This document shows, piece by piece, positions 16,778-26,097 of a stretch of 64,000 bases of DNA (position 1 is the first letter of the stretch; each line of letters opens with the position of its first letter). Origin of the DNA: Propionivibrio sp. (lineage in GTDB: Bacteria; Pseudomonadota; Gammaproteobacteria; Burkholderiales; Rhodocyclaceae). Position numbers and translations under genes: made by a program. The notes under the pieces were generated by a model. It saw nothing but the letters and a program-made list of their open reading frames with translations, searched no databases and was not told the DNA's origin. The DNA lies in assembly GCA_016705685.1 (NCBI GenBank), contig JADJLB010000002.1:434001-498000 (forward strand). Direction: 5' to 3'.

Positions 16778-18064
16778 CTAGGCTTCCGCGCTTTCCGAAT
16801 CCTGTTCCTGGCCGAGGTTGTTGGCCCAGGAAAAGGCCCGGGCCAGGCAGTTGCTGAGAAATTCCGGATGGATGGCCGGGAGGCGCTGCAGCGCGTCCTG
16901 CAGCGCCTCCGGATCGGTCAGCTCCGTGGCTTCGACGATGAGCAAGAGTTGGCCTAGCTGGCCGCACTGGTCGGGGTTTTCGATCAGGGCCTGCTTGACG
17001 CGCTGGGCGACAGGCAATTGGGCGAGGATGTCTGTCATCGCCATCCCCAGCAGAGTCGGCATCAACGACATGATGCCGACCATGAACGCATGGTCGCCTA
17101 ACTCGCGGTTTCGCGATTGCAGCCGGTCGGCCAGCAACTCCATTAGTCGCCCCCGGCTTGCGGCCAATTGCAGCAGCGGATTGTTGGCCTGCGCATTGCC
17201 TTTGGGATTGGTGTAGATCAAGAGCTGCAACCAGCGCTGCAATTGCCGCCGTCCGAGAATCGTGATGGCGTGCCGCAGCGAGGTGATTTTTGTCGACAGC
17301 CCGCAACTGACCGAATTGGTCAGGCGCAGCATGTTGACGGTCAGCCCCGGCTCGACCTTGAAGGCGTTTTCGATTGCGTGCGTGTCCGCATCCTCCATGA
17401 CCAGCGCCAGCAGACGCAAGAGGGCGGCCTGTTCGGGATTGATTCTTCTTCCGACGATGATCGTTGGTCGGGCAAAGTAATACCCTTGAAACAGTTCGAA
17501 ACCGAGATCCTGGCACAGCGACAATTGCGCATTCGACTCCACCTTTTCGGCCAGCAGCTTCTTGCCGAATTTCTTGAGCTCGCCGGTCAGCCCGCGCAGG
17601 CGGTCGACGTCCAGTTTCAGGATGTCGACCTTGATGATGTCGGTCAATTCCAGCAGCGGCAGATAGGCCGCTTCGATCTGCACAATGTCATCGACGGCCA
17701 GGACGAATCCCAGGTCCCGAAGCTGCCGGCAACGCGCGATCACGTCGGGCGCGGGGAAAATGCTCTCGAGAATCTCAAGGACAACAAGCTGGGGCGGCAG
17801 GACTTCGATGAGGTCGCTGAACAGCAGTTCGCGGTCGATGTTGATGAATCCGGTATAAGGGCCGAGCGCCGCGTGCGCTGCCAGTTCGGTAAAGGCGTTG
17901 GTAATGACCGTGGCGGTGGCCTTAGTCGGATCGACGATTTGAGCGCCTTGGTCGGCGGCAAGAACGCCGTCGCGAAAGAGCAGTTCATAGGCGACCAATT
18001 GCTGCTCGCGCCCGAGAATCGGCTGGCGTCCAAGAAAAATCTGTGGGCTGTGGGGTTCGGACAT
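16778..18064 (-). CDS. EAL-HDOD signalling protein, paralogue 2 of a tandem triplet
   Basis: This 428-residue protein has the same layout as both neighbours. It starts QIFLGRQPILGREQQLVAYE and keeps the glutamate of YELLFR. It continues with ELTDIIKVDILKLD, LLAEKVESNAQLSLCQDLGF and LFQGYYFARPTI, and then the HDOD region MLRLTNSVSCGLSTKITSLR and ILGRRQLQRWLQLL. The canonical DDFGxG loop reads AVDDIVQIEAAYLPLLEL, so only part of the metal site is kept. Proteins of this type act as regulators of motility or surface behaviour in other proteobacteria; the partner here is unknown. It lies 77 bases from paralogue 1 and on the same strand, so co-transcription is likely. Confidence 0.87.
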   Translation of the reverse strand: MSEPHSPQIFLGRQPILGREQQLVAYELLFRDGVLAADQGAQIVDPTKATATVITNAFTELAAHAALGPYTGFINIDRELLFSDLIEVLPPQLVVLEILESIFPAPDVIARCRQLRDLGFVLAVDDIVQIEAAYLPLLELTDIIKVDILKLDVDRLRGLTGELKKFGKKLLAEKVESNAQLSLCQDLGFELFQGYYFARPTIIVGRRINPEQAALLRLLALVMEDADTHAIENAFKVEPGLTVNMLRLTNSVSCGLSTKITSLRHAITILGRRQLQRWLQLLIYTNPKGNAQANNPLLQLAASRGRLMELLADRLQSRNRELGDHAFMVGIMSLMPTLLGMAMTDILAQLPVAQRVKQALIENPDQCGQLGQLLLIVEATELTDPEALQDALQRLPAIHPEFLSNCLARAFSWANNLGQEQDSESAEA

Positions 18065-18141
18065 CTGTCGTCAGATTGCTGGCCTAGGAACGATGAATTG
18101 AGGCAAGGCGCATCGGCGGCGCCAGCGGCGTGCGGGACAGC

Positions 18142-19410
18142 TCAGGAACACTCCCTGGCGAGGTTGTTGGCCCAGCCCAGCGCGTTGGTCAGGCAGCTGT
18201 TGGCATATTTCGCATCGATCCCGGGAAGGCGCTGCATCATGCGTGCAGCATGGGCGCCATCCTCTTCCTCCAGTGCCTCAACTAGGCTCAGTAGATCGCC
18301 CAGTGCGCCGTTGCGGCTGCCCAGCGCATCCAGAACGGGTTGGGCGACAGGAAGTTGCGTTAGGATTTCGGACATGTTGTGACCAACGAGCGTAGGCATC
18401 AGCGAAAGAATGCCGACCATGTAGGCTTGATCGATCAGATTCTGGTCGCCGGCCTTCGCGCCGGGCGTTCTTACGACCAGCAGCTCCATCAGCCGGCCGC
18501 GCGTGGCCGCCAGTTGCAGCAACGGATTGACGGCCTGCCGTGAACCCGAAACGCCGCTGTAGAGCAGAAGCTGCAGCCAGCGCAGCAATTGCCGCCGGCC
18601 CAGCATGGTAATGGCGTGTCGCAGCGAAGTGATTCTTGTGGTCATGCCGGCACCCACCGAGTTGGTCAGGCGCAGCAGATTGTATGTCAGCATGGGCTCC
18701 TGCTTGAAGACGGTTTCGACTTCCGCATGGTCGGCGTCCTGGCTGAGCAGACCGAGCAGACGCAGCAGCGACAGTTCGGAAGTGTGCAGGCTCTTGCCCT
18801 TGATGACCACAGGATGGGCAAAGTAATAACCCTGAAAGAGATCGAAGCCCAAGTCATGACAGAGCTGCATCTGCTCGTTGCTTTCCACTTTTTCGGCAAG
18901 AATCGTCTTTTCCAGCGGCTTGAGGTTGATGGCCAACTGCTTGAGCCGGGTTGGGTCGACGCGACTGATATCGACCTTGATGACTTCGGCCAGCTTCAGC
19001 AAGGGGCGGGACTGGTCGAGCGATTCCGGACGTTCCCGGATGGCCAGGATATAGCCTTCGCCACGCAGCTGTTCGCAACGCGTCAGCATCTCAATCGTAG
19101 GCGTTACGGTTTCAAGGATTTCAAGTACGACGGAATGCGTCGGCAAGGCGTAGATCAGGTCGCTGAAGAGGAGCCCATGGTCCACCTTGATGAAACCCTG
19201 ATAAGGGCCGAGGGCGTCGGCCATCGAAAACTCGGTAAATGCGTTGGTAATGACAGTGGCGGTGGCCTGATTGCCATCGACAAAGCTGGCGAAGTTTCCG
19301 TTCTCCGCGCTGCCGCTGCGGAAGAGCAGTTCATAGGCAAACAGTTGCTGGTTGCGATCCAGGATGGGCTGACGGCCGAGGAAGACTTCCTGCAGGTCAT
19401 TGTCGGTCAT
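18142..19410 (-). CDS. EAL-HDOD signalling protein, paralogue 1 of a tandem triplet
   Basis: This is the first gene of the triplet (422 residues). The N-terminus EVFLGRQPILDRNQQLFAYE and YELLFRSG mark the degenerate EAL domain. AIRERPESLDQSRPLLKLAEV replaces the DDFGTG loop entirely, and ILAEKVESNEQMQLCHDLGF and LFQGYYFAHPVV follow. The HDOD half shows LLRLTNSVGAGMTTRITSLR and MLGRRQLLRWLQLLLYS. It is more similar to paralogue 2 than to paralogue 3, which suggests two successive duplications. A binding or scaffold role is inferred because the catalytic metal ligands are missing. The promoter should lie in 19411-19550, but no clear element was recognised. Confidence 0.87.
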   Translation of the reverse strand: MTDNDLQEVFLGRQPILDRNQQLFAYELLFRSGSAENGNFASFVDGNQATATVITNAFTEFSMADALGPYQGFIKVDHGLLFSDLIYALPTHSVVLEILETVTPTIEMLTRCEQLRGEGYILAIRERPESLDQSRPLLKLAEVIKVDISRVDPTRLKQLAINLKPLEKTILAEKVESNEQMQLCHDLGFDLFQGYYFAHPVVIKGKSLHTSELSLLRLLGLLSQDADHAEVETVFKQEPMLTYNLLRLTNSVGAGMTTRITSLRHAITMLGRRQLLRWLQLLLYSGVSGSRQAVNPLLQLAATRGRLMELLVVRTPGAKAGDQNLIDQAYMVGILSLMPTLVGHNMSEILTQLPVAQPVLDALGSRNGALGDLLSLVEALEEEDGAHAARMMQRLPGIDAKYANSCLTNALGWANNLARECS

Positions 19411-20229
19411 GTTGTTCCTCGCTGAAATTCGGGATAGGCCTTGTCGTTACTGGCAAATCTTAGCACTACCCAACGCGAGGTGTACAGCTACAAGCAACAG
19501 TTTGCTGCGCTTGAGCGGAGAAACAAACACATAACGGCCTATGCGACATGGGCAGATTGCTTCATTTGCAATGCATAGACTTGTCGGACCGGGCCTCTGT
19601 CCGGTCGGCGTGGAGGCTGTATTGCGTGAACAGCAGCCGCTCGACCATGCACGTTAATCTTCCTGGGTGGTGCACTTTAGCGGCCGCTATCGAAGGATGC
19701 TACTGGCACTGTGTGCCTAAAGGCGACGTTCGTTAAAACCTTGAACTCCCGGTCCAAGTCTTCCCCTAGCTTGGGGTCCTTCGCTCTAGCACTGGCGATC
19801 AGGTTTGATAGACGGGACACAACCACTCCATTCATTTTTCCGATATGCCGATTCTAACGGATAGGACAAAGGGGTACGGAATTTTGTGTAGACCAACCAT
19901 TGCATATACCAACCCTGTAACGTTTGGTTTGGCCGCAGAGCACGAATTTGCTATCCGGCAAGTTCTGGAGTACAGCTGCTGTCTAAATGACGGCTTTGGG
20001 AAAGTGGCGAACGGCGGCAGTTGGCCGGTTCCGGAAATGTGGAATGTTGCCATAAAGCTGTCGTTGGATAATTGGGCATGGATTTCGACTGGCGGCTTTG
20101 AAGAGTTAATGGTTGCCGCAGTCTCTGGCCAGAAACAGACTTGGCGACACCATGAATTCGGTAGTCGCCATCAGCAGTTAACTGGTCCGAAACCCTTCGG
20201 AAGACGCTCCTCTCCCGATAATCTTGTCT
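19411..20229. other. Intergenic stretch of about 820 bases with decayed sequence
   Basis: No intact gene is supported here. The base composition is lower in GC than the neighbours. The frames on the plus strand (for example 19845-20282) encode nothing recognisable and end inside the DUF779 gene region. One stretch (19688-19820, minus strand) resembles the start of a DNA methyltransferase and is listed separately. The stretch looks like the remains of inserted or deleted genes between the EAL-HDOD triplet and the aldehyde dehydrogenase operon. Confidence 0.6.
19688..19820 (-). pseudogene. Possible remnant of a site-specific DNA-methyltransferase N-terminus
   Basis: Read from a GTG at 19820, preceded by GGAG, the minus strand encodes SRLSNLIASARAKDPKLGED followed by LDREFKVLTNVAF. 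This resembles the N-terminus of type III or stand-alone adenine methyltransferases, which often begin with RLxxLIAxAKxxDPxLxxDLExEFxxL. The similarity stops after about 40 residues and the rest of the gene is absent. The assignment rests on recall of the family pattern and is tentative. Confidence 0.3.
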
Positions 20230-20604
20230 CTATGCGTCCCTATTCGCCTTGCCGGTCAATTCTGCCCATTCCTCATCGGTAAACAGACGCGAACGCGTAT
20301 GAAATGCCTTGCCTTCCGGCCCTTCGAGGGAGAAGGTGCCGCCGGTGCCTTCGATGACGTCGATGATGAGTTGTGTGTGCTTCCAGTATTCGTACTGGGA
20401 CTTGCTGATATAGAAGGGGAAGCCGCCGATATCGCCGAGGTATTCGTCACCGGCGCCGATGGTCAGCTCGCCGGGCAGGTAGCAGTTCGCGGCACTGTTA
20501 TCGCAACACCCGCCCGACTGGTGGAAAAATACGGGGCCATGTTTGTTCTTGAGCAACTCGATCAGTTCGAGTGCGGCTTCAGTGGCGACGACTTTTTCAA
20601 CCAT
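20230..20604 (-). CDS. DUF779 family protein
   Basis: This 124-residue protein of unknown biochemical function commonly travels with acetaldehyde/aldehyde dehydrogenase genes. It shows the family blocks FFHQSGGCCDNSAANCYLPG, in which the CC pair and a further Cys could bind metal, then YISKSQYEYWKHTQLIIDV and a C-terminal GKAFHTRSRLFTDEEW. The ATG at 20604 was preferred over one 12 bases upstream because GGAG sits 7 bases before it. It follows the dehydrogenase gene by 68 bases and is probably co-transcribed from the same sigma54 promoter. Confidence 0.85.
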   Translation of the reverse strand: MVEKVVATEAALELIELLKNKHGPVFFHQSGGCCDNSAANCYLPGELTIGAGDEYLGDIGGFPFYISKSQYEYWKHTQLIIDVIEGTGGTFSLEGPEGKAFHTRSRLFTDEEWAELTGKANRDA

Positions 20605-20672
20605 GTTGATCTCCATGGAAAAAGGGGGCGGTTGAACGCCCCCGTATGCTCAGCACATTATCGGGCAGAGAA

Positions 20673-22193
20673 TCAGAAGAAGCCCAATTTCTGCTCGGCG
20701 TAACTGACCAGCAGATTCTTGGTTTGCTGGTAATGATCGAGCATCACCTTGTGCGTCTCGCGACCGATGCCTGACTCCTTGTATCCGCCGAAGGCGGCGT
20801 GGGCCGGATAGGCATGGTAGCAGTTGGTCCAGACGCGACCGGCCTTGATTGCGCGGCCCATCCGATAGGCGACGTTTCCGTTGCGGCTCCACACCCCGGC
20901 GCCCAGGCCGTAAAGCGTGTCGTTGGCAATCGCGAGCGCATCGGCTTCATCCTTGAAGGTGGTCACGGCCAGCACCGGGCCGAAGATTTCCTCCTGGAAG
21001 ATGCGCATCTTGTTGTGGCCCTTGAACAGCGTTGGCTGAACGTAATAACCGCCGTCGAGGTCGCCCCCGACTTTCGCTTGTTCGCCACCGACCAGCACTT
21101 GCGCACCCTCCTGCTTGCCGAGGTCGAGGTAGGTCAGGATCTTGGTCAGTTGTTCCTTCGAGGCCTGCGCGCCAAGCATGGTATCGGTATCGAGCGGATT
21201 GCCCTGCTTGATCGCTTTTACGCGCGCCAGGCAGCGCTCCATGAACTTGTCGTAGATCGATTCCTGGATCAGCGCGCGTGACGGGCAGGTGCAGACTTCG
21301 CCCTGATTGAAGGCGAACAGCACCAGACCTTCGATGGCCTTGTCGAGGAAGCTGTCGTCCTTGTCCATGACATCGGCGAAGAACACGTTGGGCGACTTGC
21401 CGCCGAGTTCCAGCGTGGCCGGGATCAGATTGTTGGCGGCCGCTTGCGCGATGACGCGGCCGGTGGAGGTGGAGCCGGTGAACGCGATCTTGGCAATGCG
21501 CTTGCTGGTAGCCAGTGGCATTCCGGCTTCACGGCCATAGCCATTGACGATGTTCAGCACGCCCGGCGGCACGATGTCGGCAATCAGTTCGGCAAGGATG
21601 AGAATGCTGATCGGGGTCGATTCGGCCGGCTTGAGCACCACGCAGTTGCCGGCGCCGATGGCGGGGGCCAGCTTCCAGGCCGCCATCAGGATCGGGAAGT
21701 TCCACGGGATGATCTGGCCGACGACGCCGAGTGGTTCATGGAAGTGATAGGCCACGGTGTTCTCGTCGAGGTCGCTCAGGGCGCCTTCCTGTGCGCGGAC
21801 ACAGCCGGCGAAGTAGCGGAAGTGATCGACGGTCAGCGGAATGTCGGCGTTCAGCGTTTCGCGAATCGGCTTGCCGTTGTCGACGGTATCGGCATAGGCC
21901 AGCAGTTCGAGATTGGCTTCGATGCGATCGGCGACCTTCAACAGGATGTTGGCGCGCTCGGCGGGTGCGGTCTTGCCCCATTTGTCGGCAGCGGCGTGGG
22001 CTGCGTCGAGCGCCAGTTCGATGTCCTCGGCGCTGGAGCGGGCGACCTGGGTGTAGGGTTTGCCGTTGATCGGGGTGATCGCGTCAAAGTATTGGCCTTT
22101 GACCGGGGCAACCCATTTGCCACCGATGAAGTTGTCGTATTTGGTCTTGAACTGGACTTTGGCGCCAGCGGCGCCGGGTGCGGCGTAAATCAT
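20673..22193 (-). CDS. NAD-dependent aldehyde dehydrogenase (AcoD/ExaC-like)
   Basis: This 506-residue cytosolic enzyme oxidises an aldehyde, probably acetaldehyde, to the acid. It has the full ALDH set: [20 protein letters not shown] (cofactor and catalytic Asn), [17 protein letters not shown], the general base Glu in LELGGKSPN, and the catalytic Cys in [22 protein letters not shown] and the C-terminal [15 protein letters not shown] follow. The length and N-terminus match the AcoD/ExaC branch linked to acetoin and ethanol catabolism. A sigma54 promoter (22251-22266) lies upstream and an AcoR-type activator is divergent. DUF779 follows in the operon. Confidence 0.9.
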   Translation of the reverse strand: MIYAAPGAAGAKVQFKTKYDNFIGGKWVAPVKGQYFDAITPINGKPYTQVARSSAEDIELALDAAHAAADKWGKTAPAERANILLKVADRIEANLELLAYADTVDNGKPIRETLNADIPLTVDHFRYFAGCVRAQEGALSDLDENTVAYHFHEPLGVVGQIIPWNFPILMAAWKLAPAIGAGNCVVLKPAESTPISILILAELIADIVPPGVLNIVNGYGREAGMPLATSKRIAKIAFTGSTSTGRVIAQAAANNLIPATLELGGKSPNVFFADVMDKDDSFLDKAIEGLVLFAFNQGEVCTCPSRALIQESIYDKFMERCLARVKAIKQGNPLDTDTMLGAQASKEQLTKILTYLDLGKQEGAQVLVGGEQAKVGGDLDGGYYVQPTLFKGHNKMRIFQEEIFGPVLAVTTFKDEADALAIANDTLYGLGAGVWSRNGNVAYRMGRAIKAGRVWTNCYHAYPAHAAFGGYKESGIGRETHKVMLDHYQQTKNLLVSYAEQKLGFF

Positions 22194-22250
22194 GGGGGTC
22201 TCCTCGCTTGAGTTTTCTGGAATGGCAGGCAGTTGTGCCTATCCCCACAG

Positions 22251-22266
22251 TGCAGGGAACGTGCCA
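22251..22266 (-). promoter_or_regulatory. Sigma54 promoter of the aldehyde dehydrogenase operon
   Basis: The minus strand reads TGGCACGTTCCCTGCA. The GG and GC are 10 bases apart and TGGCACG is a consensus -24 element; the -12 element is CTGCA in place of TTGCA. Transcription would begin near 22240, about 45 bases before the ATG at 22193. Confidence 0.75.
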
Positions 22267-22344
22267 AGGCCAACGATCCATCCAAGTTCATGATTCACAA
22301 TGAATAACAAGTGCATGGGGCTGCGATTTGCACAAGTCGGTGAC

Positions 22345-22376
22345 GTGCCGCTTTGGCACACTGTCACGAAATGACA
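22345..22376. promoter_or_regulatory. Paired inverted repeats, candidate activator-binding sites
   Basis: Two inverted repeats with 5-base arms and 5-base spacers sit side by side: GTGCC-GCTTT-GGCAC (22345-22359) and TGTCA-CGAAA-TGACA (22362-22376). Their centres are 17 bases apart. They are about 80-125 bases upstream of the sigma54 promoter, in the gap between the dehydrogenase and the divergent AcoR-like activator gene, so that activator is the obvious candidate to bind them. Confidence 0.5.
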
Positions 22377-22491
22377 CAGTTGCCCGGTCTTTGGCCGCGG
22401 ATGTCTTGCATCGTGTCAGGTGGCCGCGTATGGTGAAAATAAAACAAGGACTCGCCCTATAAGGTGGGCCACTCAACTGGAGGAAAGAGAC

Positions 22492-24423
22492 ATGTTGACC
22501 ACCCCCACCGGTGCGGCATTGCGGCGCGCGCGCAGTCAGCTGATCGAACGTGGCGAAATGCCGCCCACAACGCTCGTCGGCCCGATGGTTTCACGTTCCT
22601 GGCGACGTTGCCTCGATGCCGGCCTGGCGCCCTTGGGGCGCCTTCAGGAAGCGCCTCACCTCGATGGACCCCAGTTCAGCCGCGTCGCCGAACGACAGCG
22701 CGAGCTGCTGGCCCATGCACGGCCGGTCATGGAATACCTGCGCGCTCAAACATGCGATTCGGGCAGCCTTGTTCTACTTGCGGACAATCGTGGGGTGGTG
22801 CTGCATACCTTGGGGGACAGTGATTTTCTCGGGCGTGCCGAACGCGTGGCGCTGATGCCCGGGGCGTCCTGGCATGAGCGCCATCGCGGCACCAACGCCA
22901 TCGGTACGGCACTGGAAGAAGCCGGCCCGGTGGTTGTGCACGGTGCCGAACATTTTCTTGACCGCAACGGCTTCCTCACCTGTGCGGCCGCCACGGTGAC
23001 GGCTCCGGACGGTCGCCTGCTGGGCGTACTGGACATTTCCGGCGACCAGCGAGGACGCCACCCGCACACCTTCAGTCTGGTTCGCGCGGCGGCGCAGATG
23101 ATCGAGAATCGTCTGTTTGAAGCGCGCCACGGCGACGCGCTGCGTATCCGCTTTCATCCACTCGCCGAAGGCATCGGTACGGTCGCCGAAGGGGTGGCCG
23201 CGCTTTCGGAGGATGGCTGGATCGTCGGTGCCAACCAGTCGGGGCTGGCGCTGCTGGGTCTGTGCCCGGCCGATCTCGGTGCCACGCCGATTGCGCGGGT
23301 ACTGCAATTGCGCCCCGCGGATCTCGTGGACTGGGGGCGCAGACGCGGCATTCAAGCGATGCCGGTCGCGCACCATACGGGCAGTCGCTTGTTCGTGCGC
23401 GTCGAACCCGGGCGCGCGACGGTTCGGGTGGTCGTCCCGTGCGTGTTTGAGGCACCCAGGGATGCGCTGTCCCTGCTCGACTCCGGGGATGCGCGACTGA
23501 AATCCGCCATCGACAAGGCGCGCCGCATCATTGGCAAACCCATTGCACTCGTGCTTCAGGGGGAATCGGGGGCGGGTAAGGAGTTCTTTGCCAAGGCGTT
23601 CCACGACTCGGGGCCGCGTCGCGCCAAGCCTTTCATTGCGCTGAATTGCGCCACCCTCCCGGAAAACCTGATCGAGGCGGAACTCTTCGGATACGCTCCC
23701 GGCGCTTTCTCGGGGGCGCGCAAGGAAGGTTGTCCCGGCCGCATCCGCGCCGCGAACGGCGGCACGCTGTTTCTCGATGAGATTGGCGACATGCCGCATG
23801 TGCAGCAGGCACGGCTGCTGCGCGTCCTGCAGGAACGCGAGGTGGTGCCGGTTGGCGGTGGGACGCCCGTTCCCGTGGATTTTGTCCTGGTCTGCGCCAC
23901 ACACCGCAACCTGAAAGCGGAAATGGAGGCCGGACGCTTCCGCGCCGATCTCTACTACCGCATCAATGGCTTGACACTGATCCTGCCGTCCTTGCGCGAG
24001 CGCGGTGATTTTGCGTCGTTGACGGCACGCATGCTCAAGGAGATGGCGCCGGACCGTGATGTTTCACTCAGCGACGCTATCACCACCGCCTTTGCCCAAT
24101 ACGCCTGGCCTGGCAATCTGCGGCAGCTGGCCAACGCGCTACGCACGGCCTGCGCGCTGCTCGATGAAGGCGAAACGCAAATCGACTGGCAGCATCTGCC
24201 CGACGACCTCGTCGAAGAGTTCAAGCGACCTGTTCCGCGCGCGTTCAACCCGGTCGAGATCGATCCGGTGAGGGAAAATCTTCAGGATCTTTCCGCCGCG
24301 GCAATCGCGCGGACAATTTCTGTCAGCCGGGGGAATATGTCTGAGGCAGCAAGGCGTTTGGGGATCAGCCGCAATACCTTGTATCGACGGTTGAAGAGCA
24401 GGGCATCCGCTCCGCTGGCGTAG
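22492..24423 (+). CDS. AcoR-like sigma54-dependent transcriptional activator
   Basis: This 643-residue enhancer-binding protein has an N-terminal GAF-type sensor region (about 60-210, containing WHERHRGTNAIGTAL typical of AcoR). A PAS-like segment follows (about 220-310), then the AAA+ domain (about 345-560). The AAA+ domain has Walker A GESGAGKE, a GAFSGA loop that contacts sigma54 (canonical GAFTGA), and Walker B GGTLFLDEIGDM. A Fis-type helix-turn-helix closes the protein (SEAARRLGISRNTLYRRLK). The ATG at 22492 has GGAGGA upstream; a longer frame adds 24 residues without support. It is divergent from the aldehyde dehydrogenase operon and probably activates it in response to acetoin, ethanol or a related compound (inferred). 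Confidence 0.9.
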   Translation: MLTTPTGAALRRARSQLIERGEMPPTTLVGPMVSRSWRRCLDAGLAPLGRLQEAPHLDGPQFSRVAERQRELLAHARPVMEYLRAQTCDSGSLVLLADNRGVVLHTLGDSDFLGRAERVALMPGASWHERHRGTNAIGTALEEAGPVVVHGAEHFLDRNGFLTCAAATVTAPDGRLLGVLDISGDQRGRHPHTFSLVRAAAQMIENRLFEARHGDALRIRFHPLAEGIGTVAEGVAALSEDGWIVGANQSGLALLGLCPADLGATPIARVLQLRPADLVDWGRRRGIQAMPVAHHTGSRLFVRVEPGRATVRVVVPCVFEAPRDALSLLDSGDARLKSAIDKARRIIGKPIALVLQGESGAGKEFFAKAFHDSGPRRAKPFIALNCATLPENLIEAELFGYAPGAFSGARKEGCPGRIRAANGGTLFLDEIGDMPHVQQARLLRVLQEREVVPVGGGTPVPVDFVLVCATHRNLKAEMEAGRFRADLYYRINGLTLILPSLRERGDFASLTARMLKEMAPDRDVSLSDAITTAFAQYAWPGNLRQLANALRTACALLDEGETQIDWQHLPDDLVEEFKRPVPRAFNPVEIDPVRENLQDLSAAAIARTISVSRGNMSEAARRLGISRNTLYRRLKSRASAPLA

Positions 24424-24576
24424 CCCCGGTGCGTTGGCTTCGGTTGTTACCGGTTCAGGGCGGGCTGCCTAAGCGTCGGCCGCTCGATCATTACAGATGA
24501 AAATCCTGGGCCCTTGCCTGATCGATGGGTCCGTATTCCGATACAGAAGGCTGAAGTGATCTCATTTATGACGAGA

Positions 24577-25026
24577 TTACTGAATACGGTAGCTGCGATG
24601 GCAGGCGACGCAGGCCCCAGTTACTGCCGTAAGTGAACCGAGCGCTTTGGTGGTGTCGCCACTCTTGGCAATTTTGGCAAAGTCACTGCTGGCGGCGTGC
24701 ATCGAGCGTGCGATGGCATGCATATCGTTGGGCATGAACATGCCGGGACGCGCATTCGGTGGCGCATTACGATGGCGTCCCATGGCAGAAATGCCCATTT
24801 TATTTTCAGCGATTTCTGCGGCCGTAGCGAATTGCTGCTCAGCCAGCGCACCGACGATCAAATGCAGTGCCGTTTGAAAATCGAGCATTTCAGCGCGCAA
24901 CTCGGCGCGCGCTTCAGGCGGCATTTCGACAAGTTGGCGACCGTCCGCCTCGGCCGCGTGAATCGGTGCTGACCACATGGCGGCAAAGGTAAGCAGAAGT
25001 GTCGGCAGTGCAAGTTGGGTTTTCAT
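24577..25026 (-). CDS. Cytochrome c' family (class II c-type) protein
   Basis: This 149-residue periplasmic haem protein has a signal peptide, MKTQLALPTLLLTFAAMWSA...HAAEA, cleaved near residue 24, and a four-helix-type sequence. The C-terminal haem-binding motif is CVACH (in TGACVACHRSYR), where class II cytochromes c place it. An N-terminal Met/Glu-rich helix is compatible with the fold. Members bind NO or act in electron transfer; the actual role is unknown. The ATG at 25026 starts the signal peptide. The gene is isolated and on the opposite strand from the AcoR-like gene. Confidence 0.8.
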   Translation of the reverse strand: MKTQLALPTLLLTFAAMWSAPIHAAEADGRQLVEMPPEARAELRAEMLDFQTALHLIVGALAEQQFATAAEIAENKMGISAMGRHRNAPPNARPGMFMPNDMHAIARSMHAASSDFAKIAKSGDTTKALGSLTAVTGACVACHRSYRIQ

Positions 25027-25305
25027 GTAGTGACCTGTCAAGGGACTGGGAAGCTCGCGAATTGATGATGATAACCCGATCAACCTTCGGTCGGTGGCCA
25101 TGCCGGACGGCATATCGCCTGGTTGTTGGCGATACGGTCAAGAGGGCAGACGCGGCAGTGCGTGCCCCGCCGCATCGAAGGGGTGGCAGCGTTCGCCGCG
25201 CAGGAACAGGCTGGCTGGCCGTTCCCTGCTGTTGTCGGCGTCGGAATCGACCGCGCCGCGCTGATTGGAAGCCGCAGCGCAACCTGGATCGCAACTATCC
25301 GAAGT

Positions 25306-25716
25306 CTATGCGGGCATCGGCTGGCGTGCGTTGAGGCGCAACCAACCGCGCGCGACGCGGTAGATGGCCCACACGCCGAGAATGAACAGGCCGACTACCC
25401 AGGTCCCGAAGCCGATGATCACCAGTGTCAGCGGCAGAGAGATCAGGCCGACCAGCAGCGCCCAGGCCAGCGCATACCAGAAGGTGCGGATCTGCCAGTC
25501 GAAATGCGATTCGAGCCAGGTGCCGCGCGCATCACCGCGGTAGATGTAGTTGACGATCACCGCGATGATCGATGGCCAGCCGAACAGGAAGGAGCCGATC
25601 ACGGTGGCTGCGCCGAACGCGCCCAGCGCCAGGCCCAGTGCGTGCAGCGCGTAAACGATATGCGTCGTGCGCTCCAGCGCAGAAGAGGTTTCGATGGTCA
25701 TCACCGGATTGTTCAT
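25306..25716 (-). CDS. DUF4870-like small membrane protein
   Basis: This 136-residue protein has three predicted membrane segments (about 20-45, 75-95 and 95-120). Between them is a conserved hydrophilic stretch, RGDARGTWLESHFDWQIRTF, typical of the DUF4870 (Tic20-like) group of small bacterial membrane proteins. The function is unknown. The ATG at 25716 has GAGGAG 8 bases upstream; the longer frame (to 25956) adds 80 residues that look non-coding. Nothing recognisable lies between this gene and the cytochrome c' gene (25027-25305). Confidence 0.75.
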   Translation of the reverse strand: MNNPVMTIETSSALERTTHIVYALHALGLALGAFGAATVIGSFLFGWPSIIAVIVNYIYRGDARGTWLESHFDWQIRTFWYALAWALLVGLISLPLTLVIIGFGTWVVGLFILGVWAIYRVARGWLRLNARQPMPA

Positions 25717-26035
25717 GCAGCGCGCTCCTCGGGAGTGGGTAGAGGCATCAATGTGGGGGTCAGCGCCAGAACTGCAAGGGCCATTGCCAAAGGATCGGAA
25801 ATTCGATGCAACTTCTGCCGGAGTATTCGGGAGTATTTTGTCGCGGTCAAGGGTCGACTTGACGTGCGAAGGGGGTAAAGATGCTATCCGGAAAAGCGCG
25901 CCATCGTGCTCGAGGCCACGCAAGGGACGGTTTCTGTAATTGGTCGGCTCCAGCACGCGTTTCCCCTGGCGAGCAGTGCCGTAGTTTCAGCAACCTGCTT
26001 AGACTCCGTTACGACGGCCGGACTGACACCGTGTG

Positions 26036-26097
26036 ACCCAACATTTGAATTGAGCGGACTGCGCGGCTTTTCGCGCAGGTCCGCTCGAATGATGGGT
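26036..26097. repeat. attC-like integron recombination site, split by a group II intron
   Basis: The site starts with ACCCAAC (26036-26042), which fits the core RYYYAAC. A strong imperfect hairpin follows: GAGCGGAC plus TGCGCG (26052-26065) pairs with CGCGCA and GTCCGCTC (26072-26086), with a 6-base loop and one unpaired G at 26078. The 3' part ends GGGT at 26097. Joining 26096-26097 to 27830-27834 across the intron rebuilds GTTGGGC, which fits GTTRRRY and complements the left core. An unpaired base in one arm is a hallmark of attC sites. The position of the bulge suggests the cassette top strand is the minus strand, that is, opposite to the intron. Confidence 0.6.

Noticed and set aside
16755-17516. 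N-terminal extension of the third EAL-HDOD gene
   Set aside because: It overlaps another gene of the triplet in a different frame, and its Ala/Arg/Pro-rich translation is not protein-like.
17168-18382. 404-codon plus-strand frame opposite the EAL-HDOD genes
   Set aside because: The minus strand encodes clear EAL and HDOD motifs over the same bases.
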